Source of the DNA: JBPYFK01 sp051984675
GTDB taxonomy: Bacteria > Actinomycetota > Actinomycetes > Mycobacteriales > Pseudonocardiaceae
Direction: 5' to 3'
Length of the DNA: 51,865 nucleotides
NCBI GenBank assembly: GCA_051984675.1
Contig: JBPYFK010000166.1
Location: 1 to 51,865 of the forward strand
Part shown: positions 43,591 through 51,686 of the stretch, in pieces
Position numbering within the stretch: the first letter of the stretch is position 1
How the letters are laid out: each line of letters begins with the position of its first letter
The notes under the pieces: model-generated
The model's database searches: none
Told to the model about the DNA's origin: nothing
Seen by the model: the letters and a program-made list of their open reading frames with translations, nothing else
Translations under genes and position numbers: made by a program

Positions 43591-43615
43591 CAGCACGAAC
43601 CGCCCGATCGTGCTG
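43591..43615. promoter_or_regulatory. 8-bp hairpin in the rtcB upstream region
   Basis: CAGCACGA (43591-43598) and TCGTGCTG (43608-43615) are perfectly inverted around 9 nt. It lies in the 234-bp gap between the 72-aa gene and rtcB, which otherwise holds no CDS; GGACGGTCCGGTCC near 43708 is a second small dyad. Confidence 0.45.
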
Positions 43616-43745
43616 GGAATATCGTCGCGAACCGCACTGATGTAACACCTCGCCCGGACCCGTGCCGGCTGGTTTGCGCCGGCCAGGCCCGGGCAAGCCT
43701 GAATAGGACGGTCCGGTCCAGCGGAGATCGTTTCGGGGAGGTCGC

Positions 43746-45167
43746 TTGCTGGACGTTGTCGAGGAATCCCCTTACCGGTTCCGTATCGAGGCGCATGGCG
43801 ACATGCGCGTTCCGGGGATCGTCTTCGGTTCGCGGGCGCTGCTGCCCGATGCCCGCGCGGACAAGTCGCTGGAGCAGGTGGCCAACGTCGCGACCCTGCC
43901 CGGGATTGTCGAAGCCTCCTACGCGATGCCGGACATGCACTGGGGGTACGGCTTCCCGATCGGCGGCGTCGCGGCGACCGACGTGGAGCGCGGTGGGGTG
44001 GTGTCTCCGGGCGGCGTCGGTTTCGACATCTCCTGTGGGGTGCGGCTGCTGGCCGCCGATCTCGAACGCCCCGAGTTGTCCCCGGGGCTCGACGCGCTCA
44101 TGGACGGGCTCGACCGCGCCACCCCGCGCGGCGCCGGACGCGGCGGCGTATGGCACCTGTCCGGGCGCGACGAGCTGGACGAGATCTTGATCCGCGGCTC
44201 GCCGTTCGCGCTGGAGCGCGGGCACGGCGTCCCCGGGGATATCGACCGCTGCGAGGACCACGGCGCGGTCGGCGACGCGGACGTCTCGCAGGTCAGCGAG
44301 CGTGCGATGGAGCGAGGGCTGGAGCAGGTGGGCAGCCTGGGCTCGGGTAACCACTTCCTGGAAGTGCAGGCGGTCGACGCCGTCTACGACGAACGCGCGG
44401 CTGCGGTGTTCGGACTCCGGGCGGGGCAGGTCTGCGTGATGATCCACTGTGGTTCCCGTGGACTGGGGCACCAGATCTGCACCGATCACGTTCGGGCCAT
44501 GGAAAGGGTGATGTCCGAGCACGGGATCTCCGTTCCCGACCGACAACTCGCCTGCGCGCCGGTCAGGTCGCCGCAGGGAAGTTCGTACCTGGCGGCGATG
44601 GCGGCCGCGGCGAATTACGGTCGGGTGAATCGGCAACTCCTGGGCGAGGCCGCGTCTCGCGTGTTTACCCGGGTCACCGGTACCGGCCTGCGCGTCGTCT
44701 ACGACATCTCACACAACCTGGCCAAGATCGAGACCCACGAGGTCACAGGACGGGCACTGCGATTGTGCGTGCACCGCAAGGGCGCGACCAGAGCGCTGCC
44801 GCCCGGCCACGCCGAGCTGCCCGCCGACCTGCGCGAGGTGGGCCAACCGGTGCTGATCCCCGGCTCGATGGGGACCGCCTCGTACGTGCTCGCCGGCATT
44901 TCCGGCGGCGGCGCGTTCTTCTCCACCTGCCACGGAGCCGGTCGCGTGCAGAGCCGCAAGCAGGCGGCACGGGGCATCCGCGGCGGGCAGTTGCGCCACC
45001 AGCTCGAACGCCAGGGCATCGCCGTCCGGGGTGCCTCCGCCCGGGGCCTGGCCGAGGAGACGCCGACCGCATACAAGGATGTCGACGTCGTGGTCGAGGC
45101 GGCGGAGGGCGCCGGGCTGTGCCGCAAGGTGGCACGGCTGGTGCCCGTGGGGGTGGTGAAAGGGTGA
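43746..45167 (+). CDS. rtcB: RtcB-family RNA-splicing ligase
   Basis: The 473-aa protein joins RNA 3'-phosphate or 2',3'-cyclic phosphate ends to 5'-OH ends with Mn2+ and GTP. It has PDMHWGYGFPIGG, Mn ligand Cys97 in GFDISCGVRLL, GSLGSGNHFLEVQ, and guanylylated His396 in STCHGAGRV. TTG 43746 follows GGGGAGG at 4 nt. Archease overlaps its stop codon, so ligase and activator are made together. Role: repair of RNA cut under stress, or of toxin/anticodon nuclease damage. Confidence 0.95.
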   Translation: MLDVVEESPYRFRIEAHGDMRVPGIVFGSRALLPDARADKSLEQVANVATLPGIVEASYAMPDMHWGYGFPIGGVAATDVERGGVVSPGGVGFDISCGVRLLAADLERPELSPGLDALMDGLDRATPRGAGRGGVWHLSGRDELDEILIRGSPFALERGHGVPGDIDRCEDHGAVGDADVSQVSERAMERGLEQVGSLGSGNHFLEVQAVDAVYDERAAAVFGLRAGQVCVMIHCGSRGLGHQICTDHVRAMERVMSEHGISVPDRQLACAPVRSPQGSSYLAAMAAAANYGRVNRQLLGEAASRVFTRVTGTGLRVVYDISHNLAKIETHEVTGRALRLCVHRKGATRALPPGHAELPADLREVGQPVLIPGSMGTASYVLAGISGGGAFFSTCHGAGRVQSRKQAARGIRGGQLRHQLERQGIAVRGASARGLAEETPTAYKDVDVVVEAAEGAGLCRKVARLVPVGVVKG

Positions 45168-45610
45168 GTGAACCCAAAACGCCGGCGACGGGTCGAGGTC
45201 ATCGCAGCGTGCCGCATACCGCTGACATCAGGATCGAGGCATGGGCGGCCACCCGTGCGGAGTGCATCGAGGAGGCAGTGGCGGCGCTGGTGGCAAGCTT
45301 CTCCGCGCTCAGCGGCACGTCGGCCGGCAGTGACTGGGTGCACTCGGTCGACCTGACCCCGTCCGACGACGAGGACCTGCTCGTCTCGGTGCTGGACGAG
45401 GTCATCTTCGTCCTGGACACGCGGTCGGCGGTGCCCGTGGAGGGGGAGGTCGAACAGCGCGCGAGCGGCTCGTACGCCCTGCACCTGTACCTCACCGACG
45501 TGGCGGCCATGGAACTCGTCGGTGCCGTGCCGAAGGCGGTCACGCTGTCCGACCTGCGCTTCGAACGCACCGACGATCGCTGGTCCTGTGCCGTGACGAT
45601 CGACGTCTGA
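45164..45610 (+). CDS. Archease (RtcB activator)
   Basis: The 148-aa protein has the archease signature PHTADIRIEAWA near residues 17-28, with the metal-binding Asp21, and Asp/Glu residues in the C-terminal TIDV end. Archease accelerates RtcB guanylylation. GTG 45164 overlaps the rtcB TGA in GTGA, giving translational coupling. Confidence 0.92.
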   Translation: MSEPKTPATGRGHRSVPHTADIRIEAWAATRAECIEEAVAALVASFSALSGTSAGSDWVHSVDLTPSDDEDLLVSVLDEVIFVLDTRSAVPVEGEVEQRASGSYALHLYLTDVAAMELVGAVPKAVTLSDLRFERTDDRWSCAVTIDV

Positions 45611-45627
45611 CGCCTGGTCCGAACCGC

Positions 45628-45864
45628 TCAGTACGCGTGCATCAGCCGGTCGAACGCAGCATTCGCCGGCGCCCACTCCCGCGAAATCACCTCAGTGGGC
45701 TCGTCGACGCTGGGTGGGGCGTCCACGGTGACCACGAATCCCTCGTCCGACAGTCGGCGGCGCATCAGGACCATGCGCCCACCCCGCGAGCGGCCGAACC
45801 GTTCCCCGTTGTCCCTGGCAATGCTCTCGCCCGGCTGTAGCGAAGCGAGTTCGTCATCCGCCAT
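45628..45864 (-). CDS. 78-aa hypothetical protein
   Basis: ATG 45864 to TGA-equivalent stop at 45628 encodes a soluble 78-residue protein with basic middle (RFGRSRGGRMVLMRRR) and an acidic/hydrophobic second half ending DRLMHAY. Only a weak AGG precedes the start. It converges with archease (17 bp) and is divergent from ctaD. No family is recognised. Confidence 0.5.
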   Translation of the reverse strand: MADDELASLQPGESIARDNGERFGRSRGGRMVLMRRRLSDEGFVVTVDAPPSVDEPTEVISREWAPANAAFDRLMHAY

Positions 45865-46087
45865 GCCTGTAGTTGTAGCGCAAGGCGAGGACGCTCGCCA
45901 GAGTGAAACCGCCCGCGTCGAGATCGCGTCCTTAGCGATGTGGAACGTGACCGAAGCACCCGACAGATCGTTTTTGGAGGCCCGAAAGAGGGAGTTGACT
46001 GGTCTGTACGCGCGCATCCTCGCTGATCGGAGGACGCTCGGGCCGAGTGTGCCCACGTCGCGTCGGCGTCGGTTCAGGAGGAGCCGT

Positions 46088-47857
46088 ATGGTCGAGACTG
46101 TCCCTTCGCCGGGTCCGACGCGCCCCTTTCCGGTGCGCCGAGGCATCAAGGGGTCGTTCTTCGCCCGGATGCTGAGCACCACCGACGCGAAGCTGATCGG
46201 CGTTCTCTACATCGCGACCGCACTGGCCTTCTTCCTGGCTGGCGGCTTGATGGCGATGGTGATCCGAGGAGAACTCGCCGCCCCGGGCCTCCAACTCGTC
46301 TCCCAGGAGCAGTTCAACCAGCTCTTCACGATGCACGGCACGGTCATGTTGCTTCTGTTCGCGACACCGATGGTGTTCGGGTTCGCGAATTGCGTTCTGC
46401 CGTTGCAGATCGGTTCGCCGGATGTAGCCTTCCCCCGGCTGAACGCGTTTTCGTACTGGTTGTTCCTGTTCGGCGGACTGATCGTGGTCGGCGGCTTTGT
46501 CACTCCGGGTGGCGGGGCGGATTTCGGCTGGTTCGCCTACGCGCCGTTGCACAGCGACATCTATTCACCGGGTTATGGAGGCGACCTCTGGGCTGCCGGT
46601 CTGATCGTGTCGGGGTTGGGCACCATCCTCGGCGGAGTCAACATGGTCACGACCATCGTGTGTATGCGCGCGCCCGGTATGACGATGTTCCGGATGCCGA
46701 TTTTCACCTGGAACATTCTGGCGACCAGCATTCTCGTGTTGCTGGCGTTCCCGCCGCTGACCGCCGGGCTGGCCGGAATGCTGGCCGACCGCCATCTGGG
46801 CGCACACGCCTTTGACCCGGCCAACGGCGGCGCGATCCTCTGGCAACACCTGTTCTGGTTTTTCGGTCACCCTGAGGTCTACATCGTGGCGCTGCCGTTT
46901 TTCGGGATTGTGTCGGAGATTTTTCCGGTGTTCAGCCGTAAGCCATTGTTCGGTTACTCGGGGTTGGTGTTCGCCACGCTGGCTATCGCGGCACTGTCGG
47001 TGGTCGTGTGGGCGCATCACATGTTCGCCACGGGCGCGGTCCTGCTGCCGTTCTTCGCGTTCACCACGTTCCTGATCGCGGTACCGACCGGGATCAAGTT
47101 CTTCAACTGGATCGGCACCATGTGGAAGGGCCAGCTCACGTTTGAGACGCCGATGATTTTCAGTATCGGCTTTCTGGTGACGTTCCTGCTTGGCGGGCTG
47201 ACCGGGATTCTGCTGGCCTCGCCGCCGATGGATTTCCACGTTTCGGACTCGTATTTCGTGGTGGCCCACTTCCACTATGTGCTCTACGGGACGATCGCGT
47301 TCGCCACCTTCGCCGGGATCTATTTCTGGTTTCCCAAGATGATCGGGCGGATGATGGATGAGCGGCTGGGCCAGCTGCACTTCTGGCTCACCTTCATCGG
47401 CTTCCACGGCACGTTTCTGGTCCAGCACTGGCTGGGCGCGATGGGGATGCCCCGCCGTTACGCGGACTACCTGCCGACTGACGGGTTCACCACACTGAAC
47501 GCGATTTCGTCCGGGTTCGCGTTTCTGCTGGGCGCTTCGATGCTGCCGTTCCTGTGGAACCTCTTCACCAGCTACCGCTACGGTGAGATCGTCACCGTGG
47601 ACGACCCGTGGGGATACGGGAACTCGCTGGAGTGGGCGACGTCCTGCCCGCCGCCTCGACACAACTTCACCGAACTGCCCCGCATCCGCTCCGAACGCCC
47701 AGCGTTCGAGCTGCACTACCCCCACGTCGCCGAGCGGATGCGGCTGGAGGCCCACGTCAGCTTCACCGGCAAGGCACACGGTCCGGTCGTCGGGGGCGAG
47801 GGAACGGGTGAAGGCCCCGAGGCAGAGGCGAACGACGGCGATACACGTGGCCAGTGA
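46088..47857 (+). CDS. ctaD: Cytochrome c oxidase subunit I
   Basis: The 589-aa membrane protein has the 12-helix heme-copper oxidase core. MHGTVMLLLFATPM carries a low-spin heme a His; WQHLFWFFGHPEVYIVALP has the CuB His and the His-Tyr crosslink; WAHHMFATG holds two more CuB His; VAHFHYVLYG provides heme a3/a His. It pumps protons while reducing O2. ATG 46088 has AGGAGG 7 nt upstream. No ctaC, ctaE or heme genes are adjacent, which is normal for actinobacterial ctaD. A 10-bp hairpin 45 bp after the stop may be its terminator. Confidence 0.96.
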   Translation: MVETVPSPGPTRPFPVRRGIKGSFFARMLSTTDAKLIGVLYIATALAFFLAGGLMAMVIRGELAAPGLQLVSQEQFNQLFTMHGTVMLLLFATPMVFGFANCVLPLQIGSPDVAFPRLNAFSYWLFLFGGLIVVGGFVTPGGGADFGWFAYAPLHSDIYSPGYGGDLWAAGLIVSGLGTILGGVNMVTTIVCMRAPGMTMFRMPIFTWNILATSILVLLAFPPLTAGLAGMLADRHLGAHAFDPANGGAILWQHLFWFFGHPEVYIVALPFFGIVSEIFPVFSRKPLFGYSGLVFATLAIAALSVVVWAHHMFATGAVLLPFFAFTTFLIAVPTGIKFFNWIGTMWKGQLTFETPMIFSIGFLVTFLLGGLTGILLASPPMDFHVSDSYFVVAHFHYVLYGTIAFATFAGIYFWFPKMIGRMMDERLGQLHFWLTFIGFHGTFLVQHWLGAMGMPRRYADYLPTDGFTTLNAISSGFAFLLGASMLPFLWNLFTSYRYGEIVTVDDPWGYGNSLEWATSCPPPRHNFTELPRIRSERPAFELHYPHVAERMRLEAHVSFTGKAHGPVVGGEGTGEGPEAEANDGDTRGQ

Positions 47858-47901
47858 GGGCGTTGTCGGGACCCGCGTAGCCGCGATGTGGGCAGGTGCG
47901 C

Positions 47902-47930
47902 GTGCGGGCAGGCCCCTCGTCTGCCCGCAC
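47902..47930 (+). terminator. Hairpin after ctaD
   Basis: GTGCGGGCAG (47902-47911) pairs with CTGCCCGCAC (47921-47930) across 9 nt, no T-tract. Confidence 0.7.
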
Positions 47931-48453
47931 GGTGGCACACCATGCGCTGATGTCGGCCGCAGCCAGGCGTCTGATTCTGCTTGTTACTGACGAGTTAGCC
48001 AACGTCACGCGTGTGCACCACCGGCCGGCGGGAAAGTCGGCACGTTGCCCACGTGTCCGACCGCCAGGCGCTGGCTGTGTCCCACGTGCGAACGGAAGGA
48101 GTCTTGCTGCGAGGGCGAGCCGCTCGGGTGCACGCCCTGGAAGCCTCATAAGGCCCTCGAACGCCGAACAACCGGGCAGGCCGTAGCCCGCCCAATCGCC
48201 GGGCGCGGGCTGACTCTTCTTGTCTACTAAGGACAGTCAATCCTTCTGAGCCGCCTTGCACCAAAGTTCCCCTGTCGGGGTGTCGCGTCGGTGTGCCAGC
48301 AGGGGGCTTTGCTGGGTTGACGGGCACGATTCCTTTCGACGCCGTACGGCAGTCGCGCTGGTCAGCGGTCTTTCTTGGGTGCAAGCGCAATGTCAGGAGA
48401 AGTGAGGGCGACACACCTCCAGGGCTCCGGGCGGGCTGCTACTGGTACACAGC
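47931..48453. other. 523-bp region without a firm gene; boundary of the accessory segment
   Basis: No well-supported CDS. A plus-strand frame from TTG 48045 to TAA 48228-48230 is Cys-rich (CPTxRRWLCPTCERKESCC) and may be a small zinc-binding protein, but its ribosome-binding site is poor. AGCCCGC (48185-48191) and GCGGGCT (48205-48211), followed by a T-rich tail, form a plausible plus-strand terminator. Base composition falls in AT-richness terms from here rightward. Confidence 0.5.
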
Positions 48454-49665
48454 TCATATCCGAATGCCGGCCCAACGGGCGAATCCCGCTAAAGTGTCCG
48501 TCGCTCTTCTGTCAGCCTCAGCTATTGCTCGCACAGTTTCATGCACTGATGGATGCATTCGTGTCTGCTGAGGACTGATCCGACGCGCATGATTAAGTTC
48601 CGTTAGAGCACGCTCGCGGTTCTCATGCAACAACCACGCGCGTGCTTGATCAATGTGATGGTGTGCAACCCGCTCGGGACGCGTCCGGTCCACAATGGCG
48701 ACCTTCGACGCACGATTTACGGATTCCGAACCGTCGTACATCTCGACCGGTATCGCACACCAATGAATCGCAACGTTCAGCTCACTCGCATCTGTGTTGT
48801 AATAGGGGGTCGATTCACATCCGTTTCTTACCAGACGCCGAGCCTCCCTAACGTGATCATCAGCCCGTTCACCATCTCCCCCGCGTGCTGCCATGACGGC
48901 AGCGCGTAGGTGTAATTGTACGGACATACCATTGGATTTAGGGCTAGGCGGCCTCTCGTTTATCTTAGCAATCGCACGATCGAGAAGCCGGTTACCAGCG
49001 GCATAGAGACCATTCTGCATGAAATGCGTAGAACGATGCCAATCGGAAAGGGCAACCCTAAGGGGATCACCCGTCGATGGCGCTAGAAAGATGTGCCGTT
49101 CAGAAGCAGTTGCGGCAATGTCCGCTTGGCGGAAATGATGCCCAACATTCGCTACGAGCCTGTAAGTATCGTGCAACATCGAACGTGCATCCTCGCCTGC
49201 ATCTGTTTCCGGAGCAGTACGCTCGACGTGCGCGAATAGATGGTGCATCGTCGCTGGAAGGGCCATAGCAAGCTCAGAAAACTTCTGAGATCTGCGTCGT
49301 CTCTCTAGCTTGTTTAGGCTCTGTCGTAAAGCGGAGACGCTTAACAGATCGCCGGTCGGTTGCGGGTCATCGAACGCATGTAGCGCCTCCCGAAGTTCAA
49401 CAATGCCCGCTACCTGACTGTGTAGTTCAGTAATGCTCTCTTCTGCGCTGATGCCGTACAGGTCTCGTGCATCGACGCCCAGCGCCTGAGCGCAGGAAGC
49501 TACGAACGCAGGGCTGGGGGGAGTCTTACCTTGTTCCACCTGCTTCACGAGCGACGTGGACACGAAGGCTCGCGCTGCGAGCTGATGCTGCGTCCAACCA
49601 GCAAGTTTACGCAGCTTCGCGACTCGTGAGCCTACGCGTTCTGCATCGCCTTCCATGTCAACCAT
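48454..49665 (-). CDS. XRE-family regulator with TPR-like domain, of the accessory segment
   Basis: The 403-aa protein has a clear N-terminal HTH (AKLRKLAGWTQHQLAARAF, SLVKQVEQGKTPPS; residues about 12-65) and a helical C-terminal region with TPR-like pairs ending EADRRATDTLAGFARWAGIRI. It is the common actinobacterial HTH-TPR regulator type, whose ligands may be peptides or small molecules. Codon use is less GC3-biased than the rest of the window. It is divergent from the small-gene run, with a 29-bp palindrome in between. ATG 49665 has AGGGA very close; ATG 49656 is the alternative. Confidence 0.88.
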   Translation of the reverse strand: MVDMEGDAERVGSRVAKLRKLAGWTQHQLAARAFVSTSLVKQVEQGKTPPSPAFVASCAQALGVDARDLYGISAEESITELHSQVAGIVELREALHAFDDPQPTGDLLSVSALRQSLNKLERRRRSQKFSELAMALPATMHHLFAHVERTAPETDAGEDARSMLHDTYRLVANVGHHFRQADIAATASERHIFLAPSTGDPLRVALSDWHRSTHFMQNGLYAAGNRLLDRAIAKINERPPSPKSNGMSVQLHLRAAVMAARGGDGERADDHVREARRLVRNGCESTPYYNTDASELNVAIHWCAIPVEMYDGSESVNRASKVAIVDRTRPERVAHHHIDQARAWLLHENRERALTELNHARRISPQQTRMHPSVHETVRAIAEADRRATDTLAGFARWAGIRI

Positions 49666-49708
49666 TGTCCCTGCGTTGTCCCTCCACTGCCAAGAACCGC
49701 CGTAGCTT

Positions 49709-49737
49709 CGATCACCAGGACCTAGGACTGTTGATCG
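49709..49737. promoter_or_regulatory. 29-bp palindrome, probable XRE operator
   Basis: CGATCA (49709-49714) and TGATCG (49732-49737) flank CAG...CTG, giving an extended dyad CGATCAcCAG-N9-CTGtTGATCG. It lies 44 bp from the XRE start and 17 bp before the ATG of the first plus-strand small gene, so it could control both. Confidence 0.65.
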
Positions 49738-49753
49738 TTCGGGAGGACACCTA

Positions 49754-49858
49754 ATGGCTGATCAGGACATCGTTCCACACGCGAACAACGCCCCAGCATC
49801 CGCCCACGCCGAGTGCAGAGTCCGAACGTCCCTGATCGGTGGCCGCGCGGAGTCGTAG
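49754..49858 (+). CDS. 34-aa peptide gene
   Basis: ATG 49754 has GGGAGG 7 nt upstream and the frame ends at TAG 49856-49858. The peptide is soluble, Ala/His/Asn-rich in the middle (HANNAPASAHAEC, one Cys at 23) and ends Arg/Gly/Ser. No signal sequence. The strong ribosome-binding site and position just after the operator suggest translation. Function unknown; a signal or leader peptide for the XRE-TPR regulator is speculative. Confidence 0.5.
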   Translation: MADQDIVPHANNAPASAHAECRVRTSLIGGRAES

Positions 49859-49988
49859 CCCCAGTTCGGTGTGAACGCCGAAGGGCGCCAAGAGAGCCGT
49901 TCAACGATTAGCTGTCCGGGCGACTGTGGTGCGTCGACCGGCGCACCAACGGCCGCACACCGATTCGAAACGCATCCTATGGCTCTGT

Positions 49989-50099
49989 GTGAACGATCTT
50001 CTCGAAGATGGCTTCGTGACGGTGTATTCCGGTGACATCTACGACCCTCGAAGAGCTAGCAGGGTAGCCGAATGGGTCAAGGGTTGTCGACGTCGCTGA
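49989..50099 (+). CDS. Possible 36-aa small protein
   Basis: GTG 49989 to TGA 50097-50099 gives a protein-like sequence (NDLLEDGFVTVYSGDIYDPR), mixed hydrophobic and charged with a basic C-terminus. There is no good Shine-Dalgarno; an upstream in-frame GTG 49926 would give 57 aa. It precedes the 113-aa gene by 20 bp. The sequence pattern is more convincing than the signals. Confidence 0.35.
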   Translation: MNDLLEDGFVTVYSGDIYDPRRASRVAEWVKGCRRR

Positions 50100-50119
50100 A
50101 TAGGTACGAAGGAGCACAA

Positions 50120-50461
50120 GTGTCCGTAACTCCGACTTCTCGATATTACAATTTTGGGCTCACCTTCCGGTGGGTGCGTGGTGACGCGTTTGTGGCAGTC
50201 AAGCGCGGGTATGTAATCGAAGGAAGGGCAGTACTTGTCCTCCACGAATCAAAGAATCCGCGAGTGGTCGACCGGCCTAACGACGTTGTGGGTTGCGACC
50301 AACATACGTGGATCGCGAGTTTCCCGATCAATCCTAGTAACTGGGAGAAACCAGACGCGCTAGCGATTGCTGCTACCCAATGGGCGCAGCAGCACAAAAA
50401 CCTGGCCGATTGGCGGGACCAGCCGCAACGGCCGCCGATACCAATTGAAGTAAGGAGGTGA
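50120..50461 (+). CDS. 113-aa hypothetical protein
   Basis: GTG 50120 follows AAGGAG by 6 nt. The protein is predicted soluble with beta-rich N-terminal half (RYYNFGLTFRWVRGDAFVAV, aromatic and charged) and an amphipathic helix near the C-terminus (ALAIAATQWAQQHKNL). No known domain is seen. Its stop codon lies inside the Shine-Dalgarno of the next, 24-aa gene, so the two are translationally coupled. Confidence 0.65.
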   Translation: MSVTPTSRYYNFGLTFRWVRGDAFVAVKRGYVIEGRAVLVLHESKNPRVVDRPNDVVGCDQHTWIASFPINPSNWEKPDALAIAATQWAQQHKNLADWRDQPQRPPIPIEVRR

Positions 50462-50467
50462 CAATAC

Positions 50468-50542
50468 TTGGCTTGCGATCACGTATATCAGCCAGACCAG
50501 GACGGCGTGTGGGTGTGCACAAAGTGTGGTGCACGGATGTAA
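50468..50542 (+). CDS. 24-aa zinc-ribbon-like microprotein
   Basis: TTG 50468 is preceded by AAGGAGGTG (50452-50460) at about 7 nt, the strongest ribosome-binding site in the island. The frame ends at TAA 50540-50542. Residues Cys3, His5, Cys17 and Cys20 form C-x-H ... C-x2-C with a Trp15 and a C-terminal GARM, enough for one zinc site. It is too small to be called by standard gene finders. It is coupled to the 113-aa gene upstream. Confidence 0.6.
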   Translation: MACDHVYQPDQDGVWVCTKCGARM

Positions 50543-50738
50543 CACACCCACACAACCTTTCATAGCGGCTGGTCAGACTGAGCATCCGATGCCGCTCTGC
50601 CCAGTCTACCTCAAAGACACCGCTCAATGGGTGGTCTGAGTGACGGGTCGGGTCGATGCGTGCTTCGCCAGAGTCATCGGCCCGTCTCCGTCCAGCCGAA
50701 AATGGCGAATCGTAACCAACGCTGGGGGGAGCGTCTGC

Positions 50739-51104
50739 ATGAATATCGATAGGAGTACTGGGGAAATCGTGATGACTGATCGAAACAACCTTCAAGAGTC
50801 GAGCGACGCGCCAGCGTCCGCCGGTCGCCCTGACAGGCCAGCACCGGAGTGCTTTGACAGGGGGTACGGCACGCCTGCACACATCAAACGCTCAGAAGAT
50901 CGCGAAGTGGGCCGGATACAGACCTGGTGCGGCGAGACGGTCGATGCCAGCGCGACTCGCCGCGTATCTGGCCCGTCCGGCGGCAACCTACCGAACGACC
51001 CTGCCCCACACGCCTACTGCTACCCGTGCCTGTCACGCATGATCGACGCTACTCAAGCCACGCTTGAGTCTGTGGTCAATGCTGTGGAAGAGCTCGGGAA
51101 ATAA
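50739..51104 (+). CDS. 121-aa hypothetical protein with putative zinc site
   Basis: ATG 50739 follows a G-rich GGGGGGAG at about 7 nt. The N-terminal 55 residues are polar and probably unstructured. The second half has H-I-K-R-S-E-D-R-E, TWCGETVD and CYPCLSRM, i.e. a His/Cys arrangement like small actinobacterial zinc-binding proteins of mobile elements. A long amphipathic helix ends the protein. GTG 50640 would give a longer N-terminus. Function unknown; same strand as the neighbours. Confidence 0.65.
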   Translation: MNIDRSTGEIVMTDRNNLQESSDAPASAGRPDRPAPECFDRGYGTPAHIKRSEDREVGRIQTWCGETVDASATRRVSGPSGGNLPNDPAPHAYCYPCLSRMIDATQATLESVVNAVEELGK

Positions 51105-51132
51105 GGAAGCGCGTACCGAGTGAGGTGTCATC

Positions 51133-51411
51133 ATGACTTCACCTGAGTGCGTTAGTACGGAAATCCACAGTGACACGTTGCTGTCCGGCGTACTTTCCAG
51201 GTGGGTACACAAACCCGAGCTAGGACGCAGACCAACAGAGTTCGGTTACTGGGCGGAATGTGGCACGCTCGGCTGGCCTTGCCCGCCTGGAGCCGCGAAC
51301 TGGCCGCTATGCAAAGCTTGCTTCGGGGTGCCGACCGAGAACGGAGATACTCATCCTTCCTATCTGCCGAGCCTGAGCGGGTGGATATGGCCTGAGGAGC
51401 AGGCGGCCTAA
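51133..51411 (+). CDS. 92-aa hypothetical protein with Cys pairs
   Basis: ATG 51133 has GAGGTG 6 nt upstream, 28 bp after the previous gene. The protein holds ECGTLGWPCPP and LCKACFG, with C43, C50, C61 and C64 as a possible C-x6-C...C-x2-C zinc site, and is Trp/Pro-rich toward the C-terminus. No known family. It is the last gene before two strong terminators. Confidence 0.65.
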   Translation: MTSPECVSTEIHSDTLLSGVLSRWVHKPELGRRPTEFGYWAECGTLGWPCPPGAANWPLCKACFGVPTENGDTHPSYLPSLSGWIWPEEQAA

Positions 51412-51464
51412 AGCTCGGTCCGATGTCGCCCTACCCCGACAGTGCAGAGACACCGGGCCGTACG

Positions 51465-51492
51465 GCTGGCCAGCACTACGGTGCTGGCCAGC
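51465..51492 (+). terminator. 12-bp perfect hairpin terminator of the small-gene run
   Basis: GCTGGCCAGCAC (51465-51476) pairs perfectly with GTGCTGGCCAGC (51481-51492) around TACG. It starts 53 bp after the last small gene. Confidence 0.8.
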
Positions 51493-51584
51493 CTCCATAT
51501 GTCTGTCCCGATGTACCGCCCTGATTACGTGAACGGCCCGACCAGCAGGAGACACGCTGGTCGCGTATCCGTAGACTTCACCGC

Positions 51585-51640
51585 ATACCCCAGCCTGTAA
51601 GAGTCGGACCCGAATACCGTCAGGCTGGGGTATTTGATCT
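51585..51640 (+). terminator. Second terminator before the IS element
   Basis: ATACCCCAGCCTG (51585-51597) pairs perfectly with CAGGCTGGGGTAT (51621-51633), followed by TTGATCTTCT. The 23-nt loop is long; the T-rich tail supports termination. Confidence 0.75.
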
Positions 51641-51686
51641 TCTGCAAGTATTAGCTCAACTCGTATGAGGGCCACCCGCGGACCAC

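Noticed and set aside
46565..47938. 457-aa minus-strand frame across ctaD
   Set aside because: Antisense to the clearly conserved oxidase subunit; composition is typical of a mirrored frame.
48045..48230. 61-aa Cys-rich plus-strand frame
   Set aside because: CxxC content is suggestive but there is no convincing ribosome-binding site and the region is otherwise unstructured; kept only as a note on the gap.
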